In this document: positions 12,795 through 24,058 of the stretch, piece after piece
Layout of the letters: every line of letters starts with the position of its first letter
Numbering within the stretch: position 1 is the first letter of the stretch
Assembly: GCF_028502605.1 (NCBI RefSeq)
Contig: NC_079233.1
Span: 2,356,001 to 2,420,000, forward strand
Direction: 5' to 3'
Source: Trichoderma breve
Taxonomy: Eukaryota > Ascomycota > Sordariomycetes > Hypocreales > Hypocreaceae
Length of the DNA: 64,000 bases
Position numbers and translations under genes: made by a program
Notes under the pieces: model-generated
Seen by the model: the letters and a program-made list of their open reading frames with translations, nothing else
Told to the model about the DNA's origin: nothing
Database searches by the model: none

Positions 12795-13563
12795 TTACAT
12801 GAAAAGAGTCATGACCATGGCGAGACTGCCAAAGGCCACGCCAGACATGGCCTTGAGAGCCACTCCAGCGCTGGTGCGGTCTGGGGCAGAAGGAGCCGTC
12901 ATACTGCCAGAAGGGCTGTCATGGCTCATGACCGACGTCGAGTTGGTCTGCTGCTTGCCCGTGACGGAGCCCGAGGCCGTAGTCTTGCCGCTGGTGACGG
13001 CGGTAGAGCCAGTGGCAGCAAGGACGGAGTTGGTCTCCAGCGATGGGCTGCCAAGGGTATCAGTAGTCGAAACCACCGTGACAGTAGGCTCAGGAACACC
13101 AGGATCAACGTGAGACCAAATAGTGGTTGGGATAGGCTCGCCAATGGGAGTGACGGACACGGCCTGAGTGGTCGATTCGACAGAGGCAGAGTAGCCGATG
13201 GAGGACTCAGGAACAACTGCGTTGGTAACAGTGGTGACGGAAACCTGGCACTGGGTACTCTCAATGACGGTGCAGTAGTTCATGGAATACATGAGGATGC
13301 CTAGACTGGGTTAGTGATTTGAGAGGTTCATGGTTAGGGGGACAGAACGAACCGTTGGAAGTGGTGGTGCCGATCTGCTGAGTCTCAACAGTGACAGTGG
13401 ACTGGCTATCCGCTAAAGAAGAGTCAGTCAGTCATTGTAAATTAATTTGAAGCTGTTCACGGCAATTGTTGAAGAAATAGGGATGCTCACAATACTGAGT
13501 GGTGGCAAACGCGCCGGATAGGAGAAGGCTAGCGAGAGCCATGGTCATCTTGGGCGTGGCCAT
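12795..13563 (-). CDS. Small secreted Ser/Thr-rich protein, probable GPI anchor
   Basis: Function unknown; predicted cell-surface or cell-wall protein of 212 aa. Three minus-strand exons: 13563-13491, 13412-13353 and 13300-12795. The first intron has a GTGAGC donor; the second has a weaker GTTCGT donor, so that junction is less certain, though the frame closes. Residues 1-21 form a signal peptide (MTMALASLLLSGAFA). The middle is rich in Ser, Thr and Val and likely O-glycosylated, with only two cysteines close together (NYCTVIESTQCQ). The C-terminus (GVALKAMSGVAFGSLAMVM) is a short hydrophobic tail after a small-residue stretch, the pattern of a GPI-anchor signal. No catalytic domain is recognised. 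Similar small GPI proteins are common and fast-evolving in ascomycetes. Confidence 0.8.
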
Positions 13564-15081
13564 TGCAACGTCAGTTAAGAGGAGGAAGTCGATGCTTTTG
13601 AGATAGAGATTTCTAGAATGAATCTATTAGCAAGGAGTCACTAATGTTAAAAAGATTGCTAAGGAGGAAAATGTGCTGAGCATCGCGTGCTAGAAGTTGG
13701 AGAGGGTATGCTAGCGGCGGCGATGATGGCTCAGGAGGATGATCGAGTTGCTAACAGGCATCAAAACGATACCTTAAGCGTAACGTCTTTCACGAGAGGG
13801 TAATTGAAATGAAATACCTTGAAAGTGTGGTGAAGATGGTTTGCTCGTGGAGTTGCGAGATGGTGACGGGGGAGGAAGAAGAAGCAAGAGGAGGGAATTC
13901 AACAGGGAGGTAAATATCTACAGCCCCACAATTGCGTTGGCGAAGAAATCAGTAAACGCGTCTTTAATTTGATTCTATTTTTTCCCTGTGCAGGTAAATG
14001 TTGATTGGGAATTTCGGGGGTGACAAGTGGTGGACAGCTGGCAGCGGAAGATGATTGAAGCAGTGAATCACAGCCACAGGAGTTGACGATCACCAAGATG
14101 ATACGGCGCGACAAATAGCGGAATTGCGTGAAGAATAAGTTGTTTTGAGTAGTTTTCGAAAGCTCTTTTGCTTATTTCTATTTCGCTGTGCAAGATGATA
14201 TATTTGGTGGTGTTTGATAGGCCATGTGGGAGAGTGCAGGAAGGGGAAGAGATTACTACTGAGTACTACATGAAAGAATCCTCGACAACAGGGGATAGAT
14301 GAATCTTATGGATTTGCATGTTACACGCGTGAAATTCAGTGCAGCACATTGTCGCGGATTTCGGGAATTTTGATATGGAAAACGACATATCTGTGCCATC
14401 TCGTTTGCCGCCTGCCGCTTCATTTCCCCCTCCCGCGCAGTTGCATAGTACCTGTATACAGCGCAACTCGGTGTACCAAAACAGAACTGTCAAATCGCAA
14501 TCAGAGTTTACATAATGAATTCAAAGAATTCAACGATTCCATCTATTGCATCTAAACCGGAAAGGAGAGAGAACCACCAAGTCCTACAAACTACCTATGC
14601 GGAGGGGTTTCGACTTGTTGTGGACTCAATCACGATACCACGCAGCTGTCCGTTCTGTGGCACCAACCAGCCGATACAATGGCACCAATTAGTTTCATCT
14701 TACTCAGGCATCAAGTCTTTGAGCGGGTTTTGTTTTGTCTATTCAAATATTGTACTCCTCTAGTTTCTTTTTAAACTGGGCTTCTTCTTTAATGTTGCTC
14801 CTATACCTACAAGCAGGGGCGTCGGTTAAGTTCCTTGGCCGTGGGATGAGCATAAAGTCTAAACCACAAGTACAAAATACATGATACTCCCGTTGTCAGG
14901 TGATAGGAAAATAATAAAACCACAACGCCATCAATTAACTTTTTCTTCACTAGAAACCAACTCGTCAAGCAGAAGCACAATACACGAGGAAAACCTTGGA
15001 AGTTTTACTCCATCGCCATTCGACCGCGCAACACCGGCAGCTTGTTATGCCGAAGTTCTCATCTCCATTGCCCCGGTCTCA

Positions 15082-15381
15082 CTAGAAACTCCAGCCTCGT
15101 ATGTCCTCGTCGGTCTTTCTGCGGGCATTTGCCCGACTTGTGCGTGAGATGGCCTCAAAATCCGATGCCTGTCTCAGCTTAAACTTTTGCGAGCTAGCAT
15201 CGTATGCAAGGCCGGCAATTGTGCTTACTACTATCACGGCTCCCACTCCCCACCAGATGGCCGAGAATGGAAAGCTGATCGTGTCCAAGTCGAGCCACTC
15301 CGCGTCCCCAATTGGGCCACCAAAAGCCTCTCTCCAAAGCCTCTCATACCTCTGAGCCATGCATCTCCAACGAGGGGCCAT
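15082..15381 (-). CDS. Doubtful small single-pass membrane protein
   Basis: A 99-residue frame from ATG 15381 (or ATG 15360, 92 aa) to TAG at 15082. It has one clear hydrophobic segment (FSAIWWGVGAVIVVSTIAGL) followed by a basic C-terminal tail, as in small inner-membrane or ER proteins. It matches no family I recognise. It lies alone in a 2.8-kb gap and overlaps antisense frames of similar length, so it may be chance. An intron-containing longer gene cannot be excluded. Confidence 0.3.
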   Translation of the reverse strand: MAPRWRCMAQRYERLWREAFGGPIGDAEWLDLDTISFPFSAIWWGVGAVIVVSTIAGLAYDASSQKFKLRQASDFEAISRTSRANARRKTDEDIRGWSF

Positions 15382-16167
15382 GTGTTGGAGCGCCACGCCT
15401 GATTCAATCTTGTTGCCATTGGTCCTTGAGTGGGCACATCATGATGAGATCAAAGACCAGGCAGTGATGCTTCAAGGCGGGGCCCCAGACCCAGAAAAGA
15501 TCCATGGAATTCACTATTGGCGCCACGAGTCTCCTTGGCTGGTTCTCCAACCGCCTGCCAACCCTCCAACCCTCCCTGCCGACGCCTCGGCACTCTTAGC
15601 TCTAAACTAGCCCCTGCTGCCATTTGCCGGAGCTCTGGAGGAGCTCGAGAAGCTGTCTCTGTAAGGCTCGACTTGCTGCCACCAACCGCAGCCACCGGTG
15701 TTAAAAGTATCGACAGTCCTGCGAATCACCACCGTCGCTAACTTCGCCCCTCGACCGTGTCCCGAGAGTTCCGGCCTCTAGCCCGGGGAAGTCACACGAT
15801 GCTTGACGCTTGGCTACGGAGATAGCTTCGTATCTCATTCGGCGTTGAGGAAGCCAGTGTTTTACTCCATCGAGCCAACCCAACCTAGTAATAAGACGGC
15901 ATATCTGAATCCCGGCGTGGAGTTTGACCTCCGATGGCTGCTTTTGAGTAGCTGATCACTACTTGCTTGGACCAACTTCTGGGGCATCGAGACATTCGCC
16001 TAAAGGCGCGGCGCGAAGAGGGGAAGCAAGCTCCATACCAATAAACATCACCAAACCCCTCGGGAGAACGGAAATAGGCTAGAACCGACATACCCGACAT
16101 GAGGGGAACACAGATGAGGTACAGACATTGGACACGGCACGAGAAGTAGATGGAGCCGTGTCGTCTG

Positions 16168-16175
16168 TATATAAA
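16168..16175 (+). promoter_or_regulatory. TATA box of the acetate-transporter-like gene
   Basis: TATATAAA lies about 150 bases upstream of the ATG at 16323, followed by a pyrimidine-rich leader. Position and sequence fit a core promoter. Confidence 0.6.
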
Positions 16176-16322
16176 CGAGGCACCCAGGAATGGCGTGTTC
16201 TTTTCTCTTGCCTTGTCTGTCTACTCGTCCTCAGACGCTTGCATTAAGTAGACATCATTGTGTCTACTCCCAGTCATAGTCGTCAACTTCTTTGATACAA
16301 GATTGCAAGACTCTATACAAGT

Positions 16323-17294
16323 ATGGCTACCCCAGGTACCGACCCCATCGAGGGACAATATAACAAAGAATCCGCGGCCGACGTGCCCACCAACGGGCAT
16401 CATGTTTCCAATGGCATGGGCTCGGGACAGCAGTTCCAGCAGCCCCAGCAGTATCAGCAGTATCCGGGCTATGGACAATTTGTTCCGTTTAGCAACACCC
16501 AAGATCCTCGGGGCGGACCTCACCAGGCCATGATCTCCCAGGTCTACCAACCTACCCTTGGTAAGATTGGTAACCCAGGTCCTCTTGGTCTGATCGGTTT
16601 CGCTTTGACGACCTTCGTGCTCGGACTTTACCAGTGCGGTGCTGGGTATGTTCCCCCAAGAATGACCTCATTCTTTCTCTTTCACCTTGGCGTACGCTAA
16701 CCCAACAATAGTCTCCCTAATTCCAATCCATTGGGCAACGTCGGCCCTGATCAGGCTGTCTTCGGTGTGGCTGTCTTCTTCGGAGGCATGGCTCAGTTTG
16801 TTGCTGGCGTCATGGAATTTGTCCTTGGCAATACCTTCGGTTGTACTCTCCACTGTTCATACGGGGCTTTCTGGCTTGCCTTTGCCATGTTCTCAGTCCC
16901 TACACTGGGCATCCAGGCCGCCTATAATGGAGATCAGCGTGCCTTTAGCTTTGCTGTTGGCATTTTCCTCATCATATGGTGCTTCCTCACCATCATCTTC
17001 TTTGTTGCGGCGCTCAAGACAAACTTTACCATCTTGATGGTGCTTGGCCTGCTTGCGCTGTCTTTCTTCTTCCTCAGCATTGCGCAGTTCGTCTCAACGG
17101 AGCACACCACTGCGGCGGTGCGATTGAACCGAGCCGGTGGTGCCTTTGCCGTCTTCTGTGCCATGTTTGCATTCTACGCTGGAGCGGCAGGCCTCATGCT
17201 CAAAGACACAACTTTTGTCACCTTCCCACTTGGAGAGATTCCATATCCCTCAGTCAAGCGAGAGAGGGCCGCAGCCGCGGCGAAAAATGTCTAG
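16323..17294 (+). CDS. GPR1/FUN34/YaaH family membrane protein (acetate transporter-like)
   Basis: A six-helix plasma-membrane protein of the AceTr family, whose characterised members (yeast Ato proteins, Aspergillus AcpA) move acetate/ammonium or signal their presence. Two exons, 16323-16645 and 16712-17294, 301 aa; intron donor GTATGT. The N-terminal ~85 residues are a Gln/Gly/Pro-rich cytosolic tail. The signature NPGPLGLIGFALTTFVLG opens the first helix, and the intron falls just after it, at GAG/LPNSN. The remaining helices follow in regular order (VFFGGMAQFVAGVMEF; AFWLAFAMFSVPTLGI; VGIFLIIWCFLTIIFFVAAL; ILMVLGLLALSFFFLSIAQF; GGAFAVFCAMFAFYAGAAGL). A TATA box sits 150 bases upstream. 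Substrate is inferred only from the family. Confidence 0.9.
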
Positions 17295-17859
17295 AGCCAT
17301 GAATGATGCCAATTCATGGTTAAAATATGCTACTCATTTTATTGAGTACTTCATTTCACATTATCCCGGCTTTCAATTACTGAGAAGGATGTAATGCGCT
17401 GAAGGATGAATCGATCGAAGACGGACAATAAGTTCAACAGGTGGGACGAAGAGGGGAGTTGAATGTTGTTCGGCTTTGTCTGTGTGCACTGATTATACCC
17501 TCGCTTTTGATACCCACCTGCTCGTTTGTTTTTTTGGTTTATATAATCTCTGTGCGAAGTACCTGTGGTGGCAAGGGTAATGGCAGTGGACAAATAATAT
17601 GGATGGAATACTAAGGGAAACCCCCAAGTTCAATAATTATACCCAAATGCTGCAGACGACAAAACCAACTGTTTCTCATTTTACGTTATGAAATATTTCC
17701 AATTAAACAAATTATCAAAAGCAAAACTCGCAATGACTTGTTATACAATGATAGTGATTGCTTCCCACATTCATCTCCCATAGTGAATGGTTCTTATCAA
17801 TCATGCAATCTCCCAGCTACAAATTCGCCTTTCCTTCAAATTCACCTGCCAGTTCATAA
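17295..17859. other. Convergent intergenic region
   Basis: AT-rich spacer between the transporter gene and the LEA-like gene, both pointing inward. No gene is seen. Confidence 0.6.
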
Positions 17860-18368
17860 TCAGTCATACAAGCTCTGCACTTCGTCAAGGGTTTCATCTG
17901 CCTTGCCTTTTGCTTTGGCGGCAGTACCCTTTGCCTTTCCCTTCATCTCCTCTGCCTTGCCTTTGGCAGCTGACTTCATGCCTTCTGCTTTGCCCTTGGC
18001 GTGGGCCTCCATGCCTTCTACTTGGCTAGAGACGCCGCTGCTGGAAAGATCTTCGGCTGTTTCCATGACCTTGTGCGATGCCTTGGCTATACATTGGGGA
18101 GGAAAAGATGATTGATTAGTCACGAGTACATTCTTGTAGTGAATGGTTGTAATTAAGACGTACTGGCAATGTTGATGCCGTCAACGAGCTTATCGCTCAC
18201 AGCCCTGTCGATGTGCTTCAACTCATCCTTGACAGCCTCGGTGGCGGTCCTTTGTGCCGCCAACGAAGTGGTAAATGTGCGTGATGTCCGAACTGCAGCG
18301 ATCCGTGACACGGGGGTCACGACTGCGGCGGTTCTGCTGACATTGATGGTTCGAGTGAGGAAAGACAT
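17860..18368 (-). CDS. Small mitochondrial LEA-like protein
   Basis: Function not established. Two minus-strand exons, 18368-18164 and 18086-17860, 143 aa; donor GTACGT, frame closes. The first ~35 residues are rich in Arg, Ser and Thr with no acidic residue, the pattern of a mitochondrial presequence (MSFLTRTINVSRTAAVV). The C-terminal half has imperfect Ala/Lys/Gly/Glu repeats (AKGKAEGMKSAAKGKAEEMK, then AKGTAAKAKGKADET) that predict an amphipathic helix like group 3 late-embryogenesis-abundant proteins. Such proteins are often tied to desiccation or stress tolerance; that role here is inferred from composition only. I start at ATG 18368, since the frame upstream begins with TTG. Confidence 0.8.
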
Positions 18369-18991
18369 GATGAATTCTGTTATTGAGCCGTTCAACGCTG
18401 TGATAGTTTTTTTGTGGTAATTGATTGATTAGAGAGGGGAAAAGGAATGCAAAAGAAGAAAGAAAAAAGTGTAAAAATTTAACTGCATATATACCTAAGC
18501 AATTGCACATGCGATGAGCCGTAGAAAGCAAGAAAGGGCAGCAGAATAGCGAGGCAGCACTGTGAGAGAGCTGGGTGGCACCAGGTCGTGATGTCATCGC
18601 CACACATGCCTCCACATGTTGAGCAGCGCAATGATGACGCAGATACGGTGAGCCTTCTAACATGTGTCTTTCTCTAGACTAAATCGAGATTTTGATGTGC
18701 ACACAGCTTTCTTCTTTGTCATTACCGTAGTTTTTAAGCACCTTGGTTAACGATTGGCGTTTTTGTGGAGTGGTTGGCGATGGTTATTTTGGTGGAGGAA
18801 TTTGATGTTTGCATCATCAATACTACAGTACAAGCAGCTCCCTGAAAAATAACCCTGTTTTGCAGGATAAAAGCTTATTCCAGATCTAAATAGTGGTGAA
18901 ATGTGTTCTAGAAGATTTGTAGCCTTGTTTCTTTCTCCTGCTGTGTCATTGTCTAAGAAATCTAACTTTCTCCTCCATTCACGTTGTCTCT
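18369..18991. other. Spacer between gatB and the LEA-like gene
   Basis: Promoter and leader of the LEA-like gene plus the 3' end of gatB; both are on the minus strand. No further gene is seen. Confidence 0.6.
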
Positions 18992-20854
18992 TCACCTGCC
19001 GTGGAATCTTTCGATCCATTGCCTCATCGCGTTCTCTGCCACTGCGGGATCAATCCTCTCAGTGGGTCCGAGGCGCATCATCTTGCCAACTAGATACATG
19101 AGCTTGCCCTGGGGATACTTTTGCTCGTCGGCGAATTCTTCCAGCACCTTGTCTTCACCCGCGGCGGCCTCAGCAGCAAGGGCTTCGTACTCTTCCTGGG
19201 AAATCTCTTTGAACCACAGGTCGTTGTTGTTGATGGCTTCCAGGATTCCTCCTTCAAGTTCACCCAAGTATACGGCCATGAGAAGCTCCTTTGCTACTTT
19301 ACCCGTGATGTGCTTGCGGTAGAGGTGATAGAGAAGCTGCGACAAGTCCTCCTCGGACACTTGAGCACATTCCCCGAGCTGGGTAAATGACAGATCTCCC
19401 GACGCAAGCGGACCAGCTTTGTAGGTCGTCAGGCGGCCGAGCTCATGAAGGATCCAGTTTCCGGCCAATGTTGAGTACGACTTGACTGTGGGAAGCTCCG
19501 CAATGTCAAGCTCGGCCTGCAACTTACTCTCCAGCAAAGCTAGGACGCGATAAAAGTACTGCACACGCGATCCATTGTCCAGTGTGATGAGGGAGAGGGC
19601 ATCCTTGGGAGTGAGGCCGTAGTGATTAACCAGCTTGTCAAGCTCGGTATCTGGCAGAACAGCAAGCGATGTCTGCAGACGTTGGACAATGTCGTTCCCA
19701 ATAACAAGCGGCGGTAGGTCAGGGTCGGGCATGTAACGATAATCAACTTCGCCCTCTTTACCACGCAAACGACGGGTTTCCTTGGATCCAATTGTCCAGC
19801 CACGCGTCTCGCCAGCAATCACGCCGCCTGCTTCCAACTGTCGAATTTGACGATCGCGCTCGGCAATGATGGCATCCTCCACGGCCTTGATCGTACTCAA
19901 GTTTTTAATCTCTGTACGGGTGCCAAGCTTCTTGCTAGGGTCATCGGTCCTCCGTACAGATACGTTGACATCAGCTCTGAGACCGCCCGTCTCCATCCCA
20001 GAAACGCACGAGTCCACAGTGTTGAGAAGCAGCTGGATTTTGCGCACAAACACAGCAGCCGTGCGAGGGTGATGAATCTCGGGCTCGGTGATTATTTCAA
20101 TCAAGGGTACGCCCACACGGTTGAAATCCAGCCAGTGAACGCTTCCCGTCTGTGCGAGGGTCTTGGCTGTGTCCTGCTCGAGCTGCACTTGTTTGATACC
20201 GACGGTGACGCTCTCGCCATCCTCCGTAGAGATGCCATCACGAGCAAGGAGCGTAATGTGTCCCTTTTTAGCAAACGGCTCGTAGAATTGCGTAATCTGA
20301 TATCCCGAAGGCTGATCCCACCAGAAGTAATGCTTCCTGTCAAACCGACTGACAGGCTGTATCTCGCAGTTGAGGGCCAGTGCTGCCCGAATAGCTGGAA
20401 TCAGAGTCTCCTTTTGAAACAATGGCTGGCTGCCCGGCATTGCAACATCAAACAGTGCCACGTGGCTGTTTGGCTCATCGTTGAAGGAGGTTGCGGCCGG
20501 CGAAAACAGCTTGCGAGACGTATTGAGCTGGGCATGGATCTCAATTCCGACGGTCAGCTCCCAGCCGTCAACGGTTTGGGAGTCGCCCTTGGATTTCTTT
20601 TTGCCTTGTTTTTTGGCTTGCTTTGCCTGCTCCTTGAGCTGTTTCCGCAGTGGGACATGGATTGGCTGTGATGATGCTGCTGCCGCCGCTGGTTCAGGCT
20701 GCGTATGGAGGTGCCGCAGGGCGTAAGGTGGACGAAGAGACGACCAGACAGGCACTGTTCGTGAAGACAGCCGCCGACCGTTAATGCATCCTCGCTGTGA
20801 TATGCGGCCCTCGAGCAGATACCTGCTGAGCTCGCCCACAGATCTGCGACTCAT
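18992..20854 (-). CDS. PET112: Mitochondrial glutamyl-tRNA(Gln) amidotransferase subunit B
   Basis: GatB/Pet112, the kinase and tRNA-binding subunit of the mitochondrial amidotransferase that converts Glu-tRNA(Gln) to Gln-tRNA(Gln). Single exon, 620 aa. The N-terminus (from ATG 20854, MSRRSVGELSRYLLEGRISQ) is Arg/Ser-rich and fits a mitochondrial presequence; a lysine-rich linker follows. The catalytic GatB domain begins at WELTVGIEIHAQLNT and includes FDVAMPGSQPLF, RKHYFWWDQPSGYQITQF and RADVNVSVR. The C-terminal YqeY-like tail domain (KHITGKVAKELLMAVYLGEL) ends the protein. Open frame upstream of 20854 starts with TTG and is not used. It diverges from the DUF6594 gene. Confidence 0.95.
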   Translation of the reverse strand: MSRRSVGELSRYLLEGRISQRGCINGRRLSSRTVPVWSSLRPPYALRHLHTQPEPAAAAASSQPIHVPLRKQLKEQAKQAKKQGKKKSKGDSQTVDGWELTVGIEIHAQLNTSRKLFSPAATSFNDEPNSHVALFDVAMPGSQPLFQKETLIPAIRAALALNCEIQPVSRFDRKHYFWWDQPSGYQITQFYEPFAKKGHITLLARDGISTEDGESVTVGIKQVQLEQDTAKTLAQTGSVHWLDFNRVGVPLIEIITEPEIHHPRTAAVFVRKIQLLLNTVDSCVSGMETGGLRADVNVSVRRTDDPSKKLGTRTEIKNLSTIKAVEDAIIAERDRQIRQLEAGGVIAGETRGWTIGSKETRRLRGKEGEVDYRYMPDPDLPPLVIGNDIVQRLQTSLAVLPDTELDKLVNHYGLTPKDALSLITLDNGSRVQYFYRVLALLESKLQAELDIAELPTVKSYSTLAGNWILHELGRLTTYKAGPLASGDLSFTQLGECAQVSEEDLSQLLYHLYRKHITGKVAKELLMAVYLGELEGGILEAINNNDLWFKEISQEEYEALAAEAAAGEDKVLEEFADEQKYPQGKLMYLVGKMMRLGPTERIDPAVAENAMRQWIERFHGR

Positions 20855-22265
20855 TGTGCACTCGCCTGCACTTAAAGTTGAAATGAGGCGTAAAGAGTCG
20901 TGCGCCCAAGTCCCAATCAATGCCAGGTAGGAGGCGTCGTTTGCTTGATGCCGTCGTTTAACCCACCCAACCGGGACAATACGCCCTCGATATCAGCAGT
21001 GCCACCAAATAGGCGTAGTTTGCTAGCCACGATGTGGATGTGAATGTGAATGTGTTGCGAACTGTCGCTTCGTCAAAACTGAACCTCGGGTGGAGACCAG
21101 ATCAAAGATCATATGGCATGCAGTGAGGCAGCGAGCCGGCCCGCTAGAAAACCCGACAGGTCGGAACCCACCTGCAGCCACTCCGTCCATCAATCAAAGT
21201 CGTGGCTCTTATAAGAGGGTGTGCTTTGTCCAATAAATAGATTAAACGAATGCATCTATAATCATCCCGCTCCTCCTCTTCTTTTCACCTGAGTATGCAT
21301 CCAAAGTAATCCCTTCAGGATGTGAATCCAAACGAAGAATAGCAGAAACCCAACTTGCAGATCCTCACCCCCGCCCAGCCAGCGATCACACACCGAATCT
21401 CGCAAAGGATATGTTACACAGCGCCCATAGTTTGTCTTATGAGCGAAGTTTGTCTTATGAGCGAAGTTGCTCTGCGGTTTGACGGGGCAATGCCTTCCAT
21501 GTCGGGCACCAACTCGTGTTGGCCACAGACGAAATCAGCGGCCATTCTCAGGGCTTCCAGACCATGTGCCCTCTTGCCATACCCCCCGAATCAGAGGCAA
21601 CCAATCCCAGCTCGATTTGGTATGAGCTGACACAAGGTGTGAAGATTGTACGCATGATTGGGGCTAAGCAGCGCTTCTTGTTTTCCCTCTATTTTACAGA
21701 GCCTGGCCCCCAACAATCAAGAAGAAGAAATTTTCCCCTCGGCTGTCCTCTCTTCCTTGTTGTTAGTTGTCGTCGCTGCGCAAAATCATGCCACAACGTG
21801 GTGGTCCTCGTTGCTGCAACTAGTAGATAAGAATTAAGCCTTGCAAGCGCATCATTTTAGCCGCCGTTGTTTCATCTATTTACCGTCAAAGGGGAAACAT
21901 CTGGATGATCTCATACTCACAAAAGATACGCTTTTGTGCGTGTGCCCGCACTCCTTCGGATATACTGGAGTGTTTAGGTTCGCTCAAATTGACCAGTGAA
22001 GACACCAATTCAGCTCTCATTGTCAACAAGTAATCCGCTCCGCAGCCCGGAGTCATGAGAAGGCAAATTAATGTGATTTCATCTCTCTAGCGGTTTGCGT
22101 CTCTCACGAGATCTGAACATGCGATTTGGGGTAGGACAGGTGGAAGGATTTGTTCATCCGCACTGCTTCCCCGCGCCGTCGCGAGACCACAATCAAAATC
22201 GCCGTCAAATATTCAGCGGTATAAGTGAGTAAGTTATTCTGTACGATCAACGAAAGGGTGCCGAG
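20855..22265. promoter_or_regulatory. Divergent promoter region, gatB and DUF6594 gene
   Basis: 1.4 kb between two divergent starts. It contains an 18-bp perfect tandem duplication at 21429-21464 and no convincing gene. Confidence 0.5.
21429..21464. repeat. 18-bp tandem duplication
   Basis: Two perfect head-to-tail copies of an 18-base unit (AGTTTGTCTTATGAGCGA) followed by AGTTGC. The unit is a multiple of three, but no gene covers it. Confidence 0.85.
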
Positions 22266-23800
22266 ATGGAGCCAGCGCTTCCGGGCCCGTCCAGAATCGA
22301 TAAAAGTAAAGGGGCAGCAACACACTCTCGCCACGGCAGCATTGATGAGAATCCGAGAGCTTCCAACTCATCATTTCCTTCCTCGTCAACAGCGTCTGCA
22401 GCAAAAGCCGATCGAGAAGGAGACCAGCCAAATTCTTATTTCGAAGAAGAAGACAGGTCTAGTCATATCAGGGAGCGGCCGAAAAAACACCACCATAGGC
22501 GCATGAGCTCAAAGAGACATGTTAGTCCGGGACGATCGCCGAACCCTATGGAGTATGCACCGCAGAGTCCTGAAGATCCAGCAAGAGGTATATTGCCTTT
22601 TAGTATACCTCCTAATATCTCAAACCATTACTGACATCGTTCACTAGGGCCGCCTCACGGCTATCCGTTCAATGGGCGGCCCCCAGTGCCAAATGGACCG
22701 CTCAGGAATGACAACGCTCGCTTCCCGCCAATCCAGACTATCCCAGGGAACTTTCCCAACGGATTTGGCTCTCCAGAAAGACCATTTGTCGTCCCTGATC
22801 CCCCGCCGGTGTTTATTCCATCACCCATGCAGGCTTCGTTCCCTCCACAGATGCCCCCAATGCCACCGCCAAATTATCAACTCAGTGGGCTGCCTCTCAG
22901 CGGCTACGAACTCCTCGCGGCCAAGCTGTCAGGAAACTTGTCAGGACCAAGGCTTGCACCCATCTACCGACGGTTTGAGTCCCTACACCACCGGCTACTT
23001 TTGCATATGCAGGATGAGCTCATAGAATTAGAAGAGCAGCTGCATAACCTTGACGCGGCAGACACGCAAAAGAGAAAATTTCCAGGGGGGATATTTCCAG
23101 CATCTCGTCGAAAAGAGAACATGAGCCCAACTGACGCAACATGGAAGAAGAAAGAAATCATAAGCCACATTGCGCATAAGCTGTACCAGTATAGTGAGTA
23201 TCCCCATCTCACATGAGTAAATAGAAGTTATGTCTAATAAGAAAAAAACCAGATCAAGTCATCACTTCGTTCAGCGCAACTTACAACATGGCTGAACCGA
23301 GCATTCAGGACGTTGTGAACTATAGATCGTACCTCAACACTATCAACCCTCTTGTAGAGGACGAGTGCCAGTTTCTCGAAGCCGCCGATGATCTCATTAA
23401 TCTAGGGCGGCGCAGGCGGCGCTCGAATGGCAACCCACATGATGATCCTCTCAGTCCCATGCCTCGGTCATCCAGCGTCGTTGGGTTTCCTCCACCGCCT
23501 AGCAGTCAAATCTCTAATGCTGGCAGCTCGATTTATCAAAACATCGCACAAGTATCTTCCCTTAAACGCCTCGTTTTGGCCATGGCGATGATTGTGCTCG
23601 CTCCTATTGTTTGCTTCTCTGTGATCCCAGGATTCATCGGCCGTATGACTGTCGTCTTTCTAGTGGGTCTTGGAGGAGCCGTCGCGTTGTTCCAATCCGG
23701 GTTGTTAAATTCACTAGCAGAAGATCGAAGCACGTTGGATTGGGCCCTTTGTGCAGGTGTTTATGGAGGAGTAATGGCTGTGATTGCTGGTATTATTTGA
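22266..23800 (+). CDS. DUF6594 family membrane protein
   Basis: Unknown function; DUF6594 proteins are abundant in filamentous ascomycetes. Three exons, 22266-22587, 22648-23193 and 23253-23800, 471 aa; all GT-AG and in frame. Residues 1-210 are Pro/Ser-rich and likely disordered. The family domain begins at GYELLAAKLSGNLSGPRLAP, followed by the typical IYRRFESLHHRLLLHMQDE and ELEEQLHNLD coiled-coil-like helix. The C-terminal third has three predicted membrane segments (LVLAMAMIVLAPIVCFSVI; MTVVFLVGLGGAVALFQ; WALCAGVYGGVMAVIAGII). It ends almost inside the last helix, which is normal for the family. Confidence 0.85.
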
Positions 23801-24058
23801 TATGGAATGAAAAGTTGCTTCTCTGGGATAAGGATGGTTGGGCGTATCTGATGCAAGATGTTCAAAATGTTTTTGGGTTTTATAACTTTTGAGTGGATGA
23901 TTGAACGAATTTATGATGAATGAATGAGTTTTGTATGCGTCTGAACAGCAGCATATGAGTTAATGGAGTGAATGGGTGAGATGAGTGAGAGTGGAGTTGT
24001 TTATATAGTTATCAAAGTCAACAAAAAAAACCACAAAAACGACAAAAAGATACAACTA

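Larger units (their letters stand above)
13564..16322. other. Long intergenic region with one doubtful small ORF
   Basis: 2.8 kb between two divergent genes. It holds many short overlapping frames, most with biased or repetitive composition. The only frame with a protein-like feature is the membrane-segment ORF at 15082-15381 (listed separately). A TATA box for the downstream transporter gene lies near 16168. Confidence 0.5.

Noticed and set aside
15450..15741. Overlapping frames on both strands near 15.5 kb as exons of a gene
   Set aside because: Low-complexity Ala/Gly/Pro/Arg content on both strands, no family features and no consistent splice chain with the 15082-15381 frame.
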